Both the position numbers and the translations under genes were made by a program. This document shows, one piece after another, positions 1 to 13,500 of a stretch of 64,000 nucleotides of DNA (position 1 is its first letter; each line of letters starts with the position of its first letter). The DNA is taken from positions 20,366,175 to 20,430,174 of the forward strand of contig CM063506.1 in the NCBI GenBank assembly GCA_032207245.1. The letters are read 5' to 3'. Source of the stretch: Pardosa pseudoannulata. Lineage: Eukaryota > Arthropoda > Arachnida > Araneae > Lycosidae. The notes under the pieces were generated by a model that was given only the letters and a program-made list of their open reading frames with translations, made no database searches and was not told where the DNA came from.

Positions 1-2285
1 TTTATTTTTATGATTTATATAGAGAATAAATTAATGAAATACATATTTTGGATAAAAGTTTAAACACAAAACTTTTAAAATACAATGTGTTTCAGGGGAT
101 AATTTTAAACTATATAAATTTTTTTAAACAGAGAAGTATTTAAAACTTGAAGGTTACGGTCATTTATTTTAATGCTACATTGTAATTAACAAATAGTTTT
201 CTTGACCGCTACATTAATAGTTATACGCATATGTAAATACTGTATTTCCCCCTTTACTACAGACAAAATTATACATTCCATAACATCCTACTTTTGAACT
301 GTATATTAATCCCTTTTAAAATTTTGTAAGATAATAGTTTTAAGAAAGTGAAAACAATACATAAAATCTCATTTCTTATATTACCCCTTTTCACATTAAA
401 AAGCAAAAAATTTAATATGTTATGTTAGAATTTAAATTACATTTATGCAGTTTTGTTTTTACACAATTTCATCCTATTTAAAGCAATTTAAAGGAATACT
501 AATAGTTAATAAAATACTACATATTAAAAAAATAACTTTTCATGTAAATATAGTATTTCAATGAATTTTTAAATATTTTTGTACCATTTAAAAGTGGAAA
601 TTTTTAAATAAATAGTGTTAAGAGTAATAATATAGAAATTTAATTATTTTGCTGTTGTTGTTGTCACAATGTGATCACAATTTAAAATATACCATGTAAA
701 AAAAAAACTTTTTTAGTTTAAAAGAAGTTAGAGGATGTATTTATTTTGCATTTAACCATTACACATAAAATTTCAGACTGCAGCACTGCTTCATAAAATA
801 CTCACACTTTTTTTACATTTTTACAATATTTTTACATCATCAGACAATTCTACAACTCAAGTTGTTTTTAACTTGAAATGTGGATAGGGTAATTCCTACA
901 TGCACAGGGACGATGGACATATGAAAGGGTCAAAAAGGAGAATGTCTGGAATTGCTCGACATTTTTAAATATTTTTTAATAATGCACATGTGAAAATAAA
1001 AATGTAAAAAAATGAAAGATAAATTAATGATCCCATTTCAAATATCTTTTTTACTATCATTTTTATAACTATGCAGTAAAGTCTTACAAGATTATCATTA
1101 ACACATCATAAAATCACACTCAGAAAAAAAAATAAATTAACTATGTACAGGAATATTTCACAGAGTACTGTTATTGGTTTAAATACCATATTAAGTGAAT
1201 CAACACTGAATGAAACTTTATTTCTTTTAGAAAATAAGTCAACTGTACCCACTTTATTTGATTAATAATAAGAGTGTTTGCAATTAGCCTAAAGTTAATA
1301 ATCAATAACTAAGGGGTGAAAAGCAAAAATAATGAAACACTTCTATTATTTACTATTCTTTAAATGAAAAATAAAACATTTTTTAAAGGGAAAATCAATA
1401 AGAGTTTTTAAACTTTTTTTTTTTTCGTATTATGCAATGACACATTAGAATAGAATATCGTTTCCTAATTTTTGTCTTGTTTCAAAGCTCCTTTTTTCAT
1501 TTAAACTATCTTCTTCAATTATTTACATGCATTTTCAATACCACTGAATAATTTTTAAAGATTATTCAATGCAAAAAAAAATTTTTATGATAGCCCACTT
1601 TCTTCAATTTAGTAGAATATAGTAAAATATAGTAGTAGAATATACTAAGCTGATAAAAGATTCATCCTCAAGAGGTTCAGAATATGTTTGAATACACTCC
1701 ATGATATCAGCAATATCCAACAATTTTAAGCCTAATTCATGTCAGTTTCTGAACATTTGCTGTGATTATATCTATTTACAGATCAAAGTTGCAAAATATT
1801 AACACAAACATGATGCAAAAATTTTTTAAATGATTTTGATGCAATTTTATTTGATACAAAATCTTTTCATAATAGGAAGTAAACCAGTACTAATTTAATT
1901 TACTACTCAATTTATAGACTGTAGTATAGTCAGGATTGGCCGATTTTTGATGATGACAGTTTTTTAATATGCTTTAAATTGTCATGTCAAAAATTTCAAT
2001 TATTACACTTTGCATAATACAATATATACACATATATATATATATATGTATTACTGAAGTTGTCTTTAAGAAAACATTGCAAATATTAAGAAATATAGTA
2101 AATCATGAGATATATATTTCTCTTAGCAAACTTGTTGTCTAGAAAAGGAAATGAGACAGAAAAAGTAAGTTTACAACACATCCAATATATTCAAAACAGT
2201 CCTTATGCTGATATAACATTAAAATTCGAATCTAAAATATACATAAAATATTAGAACATGTGTTAATTTTTAATTCTTTGTAAAT
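1..2285. other. A+T-rich stretch, probably intron of the JIP3/4 gene
   Basis: I see no coding exon, RNA gene or classifiable transposon here. The minus-strand JIP3/4 gene is still open at 4,073 (last exon ends in phase 2), so this is most likely part of its next intron. Long A and T runs and a short (TA)n near 2,030-2,047 are all that stand out. Confidence 0.5.
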
Positions 2286-2287
2286 TT

Positions 2288-3519
2288 TAAGCATGTATAT
2301 TTTTGAATATAAGCCGAGAATACAATTTTCCTTCAAAAATTTACCCAAAGTTCAAAATCCATATATAAGCTTTTTCACAACAGCATAAAATTTAAATATC
2401 GCGTAGGTAGAGGGTCGGTCATACCTTGAGATAAATACAAGGACATATCTTAGCATGTTACAAAAGTGGGGAGGAAAAAAAAACTTACATTTTAAATTTT
2501 AATTAACTTTATTCCTCTTAGTTAATTTTACCTTTTACACTAACTTATCTAGATTACTGTTGCGAAGCACAGTTAGATAATCACGGTGCTAGATCACGCA
2601 ACCAATGGTATTTTTACGTACACGCTAACGACAAATTTCAATTCTGGTAATTCTATATAAAGGTAACTTCTTAAATTTAATCATTATAAGTTTAGAAAAA
2701 AAAGGGAAAAAAGATGCTATGTTTGATCGATTGCCTCCGGGTTACGTAGAATTGTGTTTATTAGAAGATTAGCTGATCTGCTACCATTATAGTACTGTTG
2801 TTTGGCGGGAACGATTAATAACACAGATAAGAGTCATTTAAAATTTATTTTTCAATTTTTATGTTTTCTCATTTCAAAATTTTTACAAGCTTTATTTACT
2901 TTTCGCCAATATGTGTTTTCATTTTTGTTCATTGTTGTTTTTTTTTTTTCCATTTGGTTAATTTTTGCCCATTTTGCGACTTTTTGTCACCAAGAGCAAA
3001 AAACGTTGTCAAAAAAGACATATTACATCTATTCCATGGACCCTTATATAAGCCAAACCCCACTTTCGGTCTTTAAGAAACTCCAAAAATTCTCAGCTTT
3101 TATATTATTATTAAGTTTTTAAAAAGTTTATTAAAACATTAGTCAATCTACTGCCGCTGTTGTACTGTTGTTTTAGAGTAATTGTAACACAGATAAGTCA
3201 TTTTAAATTTATTTTTCAATTTTTAAGTTTTCTCATATCAAAATTTTTACAAGCTTTTTTACTCTTTGCGGTTATTCATTTTCTTTTTTGTTCTATATTG
3301 TTTTTTTTTTGTTGTTGTTGTTGATTTACTGTTTCATTTATTTTTGTCAATTTGGCACCTTTGTGTCGCCAAAGGCAATAAAAACGTCGCCTAAAAACAC
3401 ATTATATTACATCTATTCCATGGATCTTGTATAAGCTGATACCCACCCACCCCCACTTTAGGTTCTTAAAAAGCCCAAAAAATTCTTGGCTTATACACAG
3501 AAATATACTGTATGTAAAA
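2288..3519. mobile_element. Foldback-type DNA element with an internal tandem duplication
   Basis: The ends are inverted relative to each other. The left end near 2,290-2,355 reads outward as ATATAAGCCGAGAATAC, and the right end near 3,480-3,519 gives TATAAGCCAAGAATTTTT on the opposite strand. The interior is homologous to the element at 25,758-27,266; shared stretches include TAACTTATCTAGATTACTG and CTGCTACCATTATAGTACTG. No transposase frame is visible, so it looks non-autonomous. The superfamily is not certain. It lies in the presumed intron after the last visible JIP3/4 exon. Confidence 0.6.
2772..3498. repeat. Imperfect tandem duplication of a roughly 350-bp unit
   Basis: Two direct copies, about 2,772-3,107 and 3,146-3,498, share the same order of blocks: GTACTGTTGTTT, AACACAGATAAG, TTTATTTTTCAATTTTTA, TTTTTACAAGCTTT and ACATCTATTCCATGGA. 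Each copy ends in an AAGCC/AAGCTGA...CCCACTTT...CTTTAAGAAA/CTTAAAAAGC block. The duplication lies inside the foldback element, and substitutions and indels show that it is old. Confidence 0.7.
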
Positions 3520-4072
3520 TACCAATAACAAATTTTATAAGCATATAATTGCAGCATTAGTTTGAGAAAAGCAGAATTAATAGAAAGCAAGTTTAAGCTT
3601 CCCAGTGGATTATCTTAACTATCCACAGCCATTTTTTTTTCTTCTTTGATATGCTCTTATTGCTTTATTTCTAACTATTCCCACCTCCTCCCTTAATGAA
3701 TACAATGGATGTAATGATACATTTCATAACATAATTTATATAATTTAATATAACTATTATAAATTATACATTTATTAAGAGCAATGCAAAACATAAAATA
3801 TTCTACATAATTATTTTACACATTATCTTTAAACCAGTTTCTGATGCTTGTGATGTGAAAAACTAGATTTTGATATTAAAAAACCAACCCTGACTATAGT
3901 GGGGTCAGCACTGAATGAAATCACACAAAGCAAGATATTCCTGTACTAAATACTAGATACAGAGAGAAAAGTTTAAAATATCCTTAGAATATGTAAACAA
4001 AGAGTGAAATCTCATAGGCAATAAAAGATTTTACAAATGACCTTATATAACTACTAGCCCAGTGAAAATTAC

Positions 4073-7000
4073 CTTGTTAGTTCATCAACTTTTGCAATGA
4101 GATCATCCTTAACAATATTTAGAGCATTCCTGAAAAATAGAAGATAGGTTTCATGCAGGGTTCTTTTTAACATACAGGATTTGTTAGAAAAAGACTAACT
4201 GAAGGTAAAATATGCAAAACGTTTTCAAAATCATAAAATGTGTCTGTGGCTATAACTTACTTTGTAGCTAGTAGTTCATTATTTTCTAAAATTAAGTTTT
4301 CAACTTCCTTGCCCATTCCTACAATTAGAAGGAAAATGTATAAAAATAAATACTTCATTTTCAAAAAAAATTTCAAAATATTCACTTTCAATTTTTTTTT
4401 TAAATTTTTATAGTAACAAAAATTTTATTCCTGCATTTAAAAAATTAAAAGATACTGCAATGGTCAACAACTAGGAACAATTGTAAGTGCATATTACAGA
4501 TTTAATATGCAGAATTACCATTAATAACAAATGAAGTCAAACACAACAGAATTTTAGTAAAAGCACAATTTCAAAAACAATGACAAGCAATTTTTGTTGA
4601 AAAAAATGACTAAACATGAAAAGATAAACACATGTTATGCCTCTGATACCTGAAATATATGGCACATAATTTTAGAAAAGATAAACGATTAGTAGTTATT
4701 AAGAAAAACAAATATATGTATTCTTACCAAAGAAACTGTCTGGAGCTGCTGGTATATTCATTATTCATTGAAAGTTAAAAAACATAAGTTAGTAAATTAA
4801 CTGAAATGTTAGAAGGTATCAAAACATGTAAAATATTAATTCACTCACAGAGCAGAAGAGATAAAATTATATACTTAAGAAACAAACATTAAAAACACCA
4901 GTTTTGTTAGTAATAAAATCCAGAATAAAAGACCATTAATATTAATGACACTCAAGCAATTTTTAGAATTTGTATTACCCAGAAACAAGAATGAGTCTAT
5001 ATGCACACATCTAGTGTTCAACAGTAGACATGCAGGGTAACATAATGAAATCAAACTATATTTGTTACTGATAATAATAAGAGCCTTTTATTGTTATCTA
5101 TTTATAACAAATAAATTATTTCTTATCCAATCTGAGAATGCAATATAACAAATCTGTGCTGAATTCTATTCCTTAATTTTTCTCGAATCAATTAAAAATC
5201 TCTTTGTAATTTCTTTGTTTTAAATATGCAGATATTTCTCCATGTTATTGTCTCACCATTACACAAATTAGAATTTTTTTATTTGCAGCTACATATAAAA
5301 TGACAATTAACTTAATTATAAAATTGAATTTTAAAGTACAATGAACAATCCCAAGTAAACAAAATTTAAATCAACCTTCATAGAGTAAACATAATGTTAT
5401 TGTATGCATTAAAAATATAATCTATGGATGTCTTTTTTTTTCTATTTTACATTTATGTATATATTTACCTCCTATGGAGGATTAATTAACAACATAAGTT
5501 TTTCAAACAGTAGTACATGGTAGTAGTATTCAACTAAAATGTACTTTTAAAAGATTTATAGCATTGAAATCGGAATATATTGAATTTTATTGTAATTATA
5601 AGAAAAAATCTCTACTAGTCTCATCAATATGTGTATGCTACTCTATTTTGAAAACTGATGCAAGACACAAAAGTTAAGAAATATTAAGGTATTTTGAATT
5701 TTAAAAACTTATAATCTCTTTGAGTGAGTTTAATGTGTTATGCACACATAATGCATAAGTATGCACTTAGATTTTACTTATAAAAATGTATTACTATATT
5801 TGCAATTGAGAGTAACAGAAAAAGGTAATGAAAATGCATATCCATAAAATTGTATTTTTAATCTTTCTAAAATAATTTTAATTTTCATCAAAAAACTTTA
5901 AAGCAGTTTTCAGCTATGATAGAAACAACATAGCCACTAAACAATTTATAAAATTTCTTTTAAATTTAAATTATTGCATTGATTAAAACAAGTATACTGG
6001 AGTTATAATTTCAAAATTCTGTAAAGTTTCTAGGAATACATATTTGACAAATAATCTAATACCAGCTATGTCGTTGCCATCATCACCCTCTGGTACATTT
6101 TCACCTTCTTGATAGCTAAGCTCTTGATATAATGTGTTTGGTCTTCTTTTCTCACTACAGAATACATTAATATCAATAAAATATATATTTTTAGAACACA
6201 AATAACAGCAGTATTACAAAATTTTCAATTGAGAAAAATAATGCAAAATAATCAATAACTTCTCTGGTATTCAAATTAGGTGTAATAGTTATAATTATTG
6301 CTTCCTATAGGCATTATAGTTATTGCTCTCCTTGATACATTTTCAGTTTGAAAGACTAAAAAATTTAAGAAAATATTTTTTCAAAACATGTAAGAAAAAA
6401 TAAGCAAATCAAACAAATAATTTGTTATGAGAACAATGGTCGATTCTGAAAATTCAGCAGAGATCTACCATTAATTCCCTTTTGCTGTTGACAAGTAAAA
6501 AAAAAAAAGTATAGTGTAATTTAGCTAGTAAAGAGCATTTAGCTTACTAAGAGCATTTTTAATCTAAAAAAAATTTACACCCATTAAAAGGGTTTAAATT
6601 AAGAAATGTTTTAAGTAATTATATAATAGTTGAATTACTTTTGAACAACAGGTGGTACATCTGTGAGAGATAAATCATTGATTTCTTCGACATCAAGAGC
6701 TGAGGAAAATGAGAGATCAGTCAAATCAGATCCAAATCCACCAGTCCAACCACTTTCTAAAATTAAAAGGAAAAAGATGCAAAATAATAATAAAAAACCC
6801 TGATGAAAATAGATATGATGAAACCTAGCTTCATACAATCAGTAATATAATAATACTCTTTGGCACAATATTTTCTCAATGAATTTCTATTGATATCAAA
6901 AATTAAACATTCTAATAAGTGACTATAAAGAAATTAATATGTAATACATACAGGATATTACTTACATCATACAAAGCTATCATACTGGTCAACTGAATTT

Positions 7001-7503
7001 TATATTACAAATCTTAATTCAGTCTATACAATAGTGTAGCATTAGTTTCTACTGCCAGGAACAGATGTCAAATTTGGCAAACCCCCATAAAATAAGATAT
7101 TTTAGAAAGAAAATTTTTTAAAGTGAGAAAAATATTATGTTGCACTGAGAATTTTTTTTCTCTAGATAGTAAAATTCTTACAAACTAGAAAAAAAAATGC
7201 AAAACCATGTTTTGAATATATTGAATATTAGTAAACTATTTAAAATTAGCAAATAATTTAATGGTTATCAAAAATCATAATAAATATTATTCAAAGCTAC
7301 CAACTGCTGCAATATGTTACATATTTCTTCACTGAAGAAAACCATTTAGCATCAATTTTCAAAATAATATACATAAGGAGCACAGTCAGAAATTTTATAT
7401 AGGGAAGGGGGAACTTCTCCCAATAAAAAATTTCTCACTAAGCCTCACTTTATATATTATTATTATTAAGCTAATGGCTCAAAACTAATAAAATATACCT
7501 TAC

Positions 7504-7553
<50 letters not shown>

Positions 7554-10500
7554 ATACAGCTGTTCTTATGAGGAATTTAAATCAATACCCTCTCCTTCGC
7601 AAGTATGTCACTGATATATACCATAATTTCACACGTATAGTCCGCAGGAGCGATTTTCTATTTAAAACATTTCATAAATCACCAGATAGTCCATACCACT
7701 AAATAATCTGCAGACTATACATACAAAAATATTATTTTAGTATGACAATATTAAATCATTTTAAGAACAAAAACCTACAGTAAAGTATAGTAGAGTAGAG
7801 TGCCAAAAAGTCTGGATTATTGATGTAATGTTATTACTCAATTAATTCCACCTTTAAAATTCTAAATCATTTTTTCTGCCATAGCCTCGGAGACAAATTT
7901 TAACAGAAGAAACAGAGTGGCCTATATTTCTCTGTTTGAGAATCCAGCTATGTAAATTGTCTTCTAATGCACGCCATTGCATTTTTCTGTGACAACTGGA
8001 TCGATTCTTCTCATATTTTTAATGTTCCCTTTTGCTTGCACCAATTTCTTACTACTTTCTCAACGACCTTCAGAATTATTTCCAGCTTGAAATCAGCAGT
8101 AAAACTGAGATGATGTTTTACAGACATAATGAATGACCACACTTTGAAAATAAAACACTCTGTTACTAGTGATCCATGCGGTGAAATTACCTTTGACCTT
8201 CAACCTTTGATCTTGAACCCATCCCCTTGGTGTTGTCAATCAGAGCTGTAAATAGTGACCATCAATGTTTTGAGTAATAAAAAAACCCAGATAGTCCATA
8301 GACTATATGTGCAAAATTACCGTACATTAGTTTCATTATTAATATGAAAGGGATTTTGCAACTGCTGGAAAAGTGATGACTATGAGATGAGCCCCCTTTG
8401 ACCCTTCCCCCAAGCTACACTATGCTATAATCTACTAACTTATAGAACTAAAAAAATGTTTAACTTACTCTGCGATGGCTTTATTTCCTGACAAGAATTA
8501 GGTGAAGACAAAGGAGAAGCAGAATGTGCATCCTATAAGAAATTTAATTATTTCATTATTAAAAAAAGCAAATAAAATAAATTTAGTATTATTTTAATCC
8601 CCTTCTAAACAGTTTATTTCTCTTCATTCTAAAGAAAAAGAATAGTAACCATAACAGATATATCCAAAGTGGGTATTTTTTTGTGTGTGAGAGAGAGAGA
8701 AAGAAAAGGCTTCTTAAACTAAACTATGAAAACATATCAAATATTTTACTCTGAAGTTACAATACCCATATAATAGTTTGTATAAACTAAATATTATTTT
8801 ACAAAAGAGTTTAAATACCAAAACTAGTGCAGCAAGAAAATGTGAGGTGTTATACTTTCAAAATATTAGTTTACTTTGACTGGCCAAAAATAGTTAAAGT
8901 TTAGTTTCTTAAACATTGTAATCTCGCAGCATTTAAAAATAATTTAAGGACAGCACAGGAAGTTATCAGAAAATACTTTTTATTACAAATTTATATTCCA
9001 TACTTTCATTAGATAAGAATGAAATTGCATTTTTATAGGCCTAATATATTAATTCACACAAATATAAATAAGATAAAAATAAAAAACATTTTAAATTACA
9101 TATAGTAGACACATTTAAAAAAACCTATATAAAACTGATTTGTGCCACACTTAATGTAACATTAAGTTAAAAAAAAATATTAGTCCCATTAAACTTAGAA
9201 TGACTTATATCAGAGTTGACCAACTTAATACTTCTAATAGTTATAAAACACAACTGAGGGTCAGATACAGCATTTCTATTAGAAGAGTGGCTAGAAAGTA
9301 GCCCCACATACAAGTGCATAAATTCAGTTGATAATGACTTATAAAAACTATCAACTGGGTTTAAATTAGTATTTTTAAAGTTTATTACGTAGCAATATTT
9401 AGCAGACATTAAAATGTAAACAAATGTTTTTATTTACTTCTGGCTATTGATTTGATTTTGGTTTTGGAGCGCTACAGTCTACTTTTTGCAACATGAGGGT
9501 TAATGGGACCGGGACCTACTGCTTAAATCCAATTCCGAATGGCTATGAACATCCATGCCATTGTGGGATTTGAACCCATGAATTCCGCTACCGAAGGCCA
9601 GCACCCTAACCATTCGGCCATCGTTCGGCTATTTACTTCTGGCAATCATTTTTTTTTGGGGGGGGGGGGCTGTATATAAATCATTTTTTTTTTCAAGATA
9701 TATATACAGTTGTTAGAAAACAGTTTGCTCAAACTCAGAGCATATACAGTAACTTCAAAATGCTATAAGCAAATGATACTTCTGATTAAAGTCTGAATTC
9801 GATACTATTACAGACATAAAAACAGGATTTATGAAAATAGACATGGCAGAAACCAGAGTAAATCAATGGGAAGGTCACCAGTAGATCGTCACTGGCTTAT
9901 GTACCAATAGGTTATATAAACTCTAGTTTTTCGCATGAAAGACACAAAATTAGGAAATTATTTATTGAAATACACAACATTAAGCAAGTCAATACTTAAA
10001 CACTTTCAAAAAAGACACTTTAAATGCTTATTTGAATACATATGCAATTATAAATTAACCTTTTTTAATATTAAAGAAGATATTGTATTTTAAAAAATTA
10101 AACTTCATAACATTGAGAAAATTTAGAAATAATTTATATTTTCTCTTTGTTTAAAAAGGAATTATAACTTTAAAAAAAATTCTTAGTTTGGTAAATATTC
10201 AAAACAAAAATGCATAATTTCAAAGAAAATTAAACAACTTTTATTTACAATACAGTATATATGAATCTATATTTTGTAACTGTATTAACTAATTACAAAT
10301 AAACAATTTCATTTTAATATGAAAAACATACATTGAGTTCATTGCGAAGACACTTCACTCCATCAGTAGTATGATTTGGTGGTGTCATTCCACTGAAATC
10401 AGGAGGGCTGGAAATTGACTTGATAGAAGATTCTTCAGAACTCATGCTATATAAAGACCCTGTATTCAATTTAGGCAAAACATGCCTATAACAAAATGTA

Positions 10501-13500
10501 AAGAAAAAAATGGAAATAGAGTGAAGAGCAACATAACATTATAAACCTAAATTAAACTAAGAATATACAGCAAAAGAATAAAATTTTGGTTAATATTTTT
10601 TCAACAAAAATACAGGAAAAAAATTTTTTTAAATGCCTCTTCAGTGAAAATACTATTTAAGGACAGTTTCTGTAAATCTTAGAGTAGCAATTTAAGATTT
10701 AATTCCTTAAACCATTGCAAAGCATAGACATTTATATACAAAAAAAAGAAGTAAATTAACCTTTTATGTGAAATTATTGTTATGTCAGTTTTAAAAAAAT
10801 TGTATTTACATGACTCATAGCCTTATAAAATTTCAGTTTCTATTCAATAAATGCTTTTAATTTATTTATATGAAAGCACAGCACACTCTATTAGACTTGC
10901 ATGTTGACTTTTTGTTTTTAATTTAACAGAGGAACAGATAACAAGATATATCTGTATTTAAGAATTATAAAATAAATTTTAAGAATTTAAATAAAGATCA
11001 AATGTAATTGTAATACTATTTTTCCAATGCAGCTGGCAATACAAAACACATAACTTTATGCAAAACATGGCTGCAATGCTGTTACTTATTTAGCACCACC
11101 AAGGAAACATGTGTTAATGAAGGAATACTACAGACACAAGAAAACATTGTCTGCAATGGGTCCTCATACTTTAGAAGCAGAAGATCCCCAGGCTTGGCCA
11201 GCCACCTCCAGGGGTATAGTTTAAACTTGAAGGACATTGCGGCTACAAGTTTTATTTTATGTGCCCTACCTGCTATTGATGAACACAGTGAATCTTTGGC
11301 CAGCTTAAGCTTCAAACTCATAACCCTCTGGTTATAAGATCAACACCTTTGCCAACTGAGATATTGCAACTGTGTTAATCTTAATGCCTTAAAACGGATT
11401 GTTTGTAATCTTGATACAAACATATACTAAGCAGTAAAATTTCAAGGCAATTTCAAACTTTACTTTTAAAATTACATAAATAGATAGGTTTTTAACAGCA
11501 ATCTACTACTTTTAAAAGAAATTTTTAGAAGGACTTTAAAATAAACAAATTAGTAGTAAATAACACAACTTTGAAACTACCTACTACTAAAAGGAATCTA
11601 AGCTCTAAAAATACAAACTGTCTTAATAAAATTAGCAATTGCTCATTGTTTAAACTCTTATTTACATTGTTACTGATGCATTACAGAAAAACATTATAAA
11701 AAAATTATTAAGTGCTAAGATATCAAATTTAAAAAATTAATAAATTACAGAACTAAGAAAATGTACAATATATATACCTATAACGCATCAAAGCAAAATT
11801 ATTTAACATTTCTATTTTTCTGATAAAAGAATAGTATATATAACATCAGTTTTGATATTTCAAAAAATTCATCGCAGAAAATAACAGCCTTTTCTTACTC
11901 TTGATGCCTTTATTTTTTTTAATTTTATTCAGACATAAATCTTATTTTGGAGGGCAATACATACATATAAGTTAGAGATTCCTTATAGTTTTTATTGGTT
12001 TTATTAATAACTATTAAACAATAACCTACATGTATATTTAGTCACAAATATATTTGATTTAGTATCTTTTATACTAAACCAAATTTTAACTTTCCTTCTC
12101 CATCATATCCATATAGATTTATTTATCATACCTTCATTTAAAAAAAAATTGATCAGATAAAACACGGCAAAGAAAATATTCTAAGTTTTACTTTAGCTTC
12201 ATTAAATTGGAGAGAATGGCTTAAATATATAGATGATAAATAGTTTTGAAATATTTTGTAGTATAAAGAAAAGTATACCTAGCTTTGGAAATCATTTCAG
12301 CCTTTTCATTACCAAATAGAATTTTTGTTCTTTCTACATAATCTACATGTGTTCGGAAAACCTACAAATAAATTATACTTAAAATAAATCATTGTGGTTA
12401 AAAATTCATATATAATTTCAATATTTTCCTATTTTTAAAATATATTTCTATAAAAAAAATGTCTATTTAAAAAATGTATAACTTTCTATAATACATCTTT
12501 ATGACAGTTTAATTGTTTAACTTTTGTTTATTATTACATTTAAATAAGTTTTAGCTAAGCTATCCTTGCTTACACACAATTAACACTTTGTAACTTACAT
12601 TTATCCTAAATTATGCAGTCTCATATTAAGCTGTGATTATGCTAGCAATCAGATATTTAAAACATTTGATAACTTTAAGAATATATACATTTTTGAACTT
12701 TTGCATAATGAGTCTGTTAATGGTTCCTTAATGATAAAAATCAAATTTTAATCAAATTTATTTCCTTTTATGAAACATGAAGTGAACATAACTGCTTATA
12801 GATATGTATATTTAAGTTCAAAACAGCCTTTTAAATTACTGACTGACAAGTTGACAAATTTTTAAATTCACTGGCAGAACTCATTACATATTATAAATAA
12901 AATTCAATAAAAACTTTGATTCAAATTTATACAAAACACTATAAAAGATTAAAGATTCTTTTCTGGTGGCATAAATTGGAAAGTCCTTTAAAAGCAAAAT
13001 TTTAGCTAACATATAATAAAACCAACTTTTGCTAAAACTATTTACAAAGACTAGACTTCAGTTAAGAAACAATATAATTCTGAGTATAAAATACATAAGC
13101 CATGTTCACAAATAAAGAAAATTATGCTTTATATTCATAAATTAGACATTTAAAAGGGATATTGATTTCAGATAATATAAAATATCAAGTATACTAAAGA
13201 ACAAATTTTAGTGAATATAATTACAGGATGGGGAAAATTTTTCAGATTAGTGAAAAAAATACTGTTAATATACAGTAAAATAAATTCTACCTCTGTATAT
13301 CTTTCATGAAGTTTTGCATATTCTTTTTTCATTTCGTTTTCTTTTTCTTCAAGTCTTGATGCTTTAAAAACAATACATCATATTAGTTAAACACACAATA
13401 AATTTTCATAGAATTTCAGATATTAAAAAAATTTTTTCTCTGAGAAATTCTTCTTATTAATACAGTTACTAATAACACAATTTTTAACACAGATATTATT

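Noticed and set aside
2802..3122. 106-residue plus-strand open frame
   Set aside because: It is Phe/Ile-rich low-complexity translation of T-rich foldback-element sequence, starts at a non-ATG codon, and is disrupted in the tandem copy.
9540..9629. Free-standing tRNA genes at the tRNA-like heads
   Set aside because: All such heads are followed by the same SINE body and tail and have poor acceptor-stem pairing, so they are SINE promoters, not tRNA genes.
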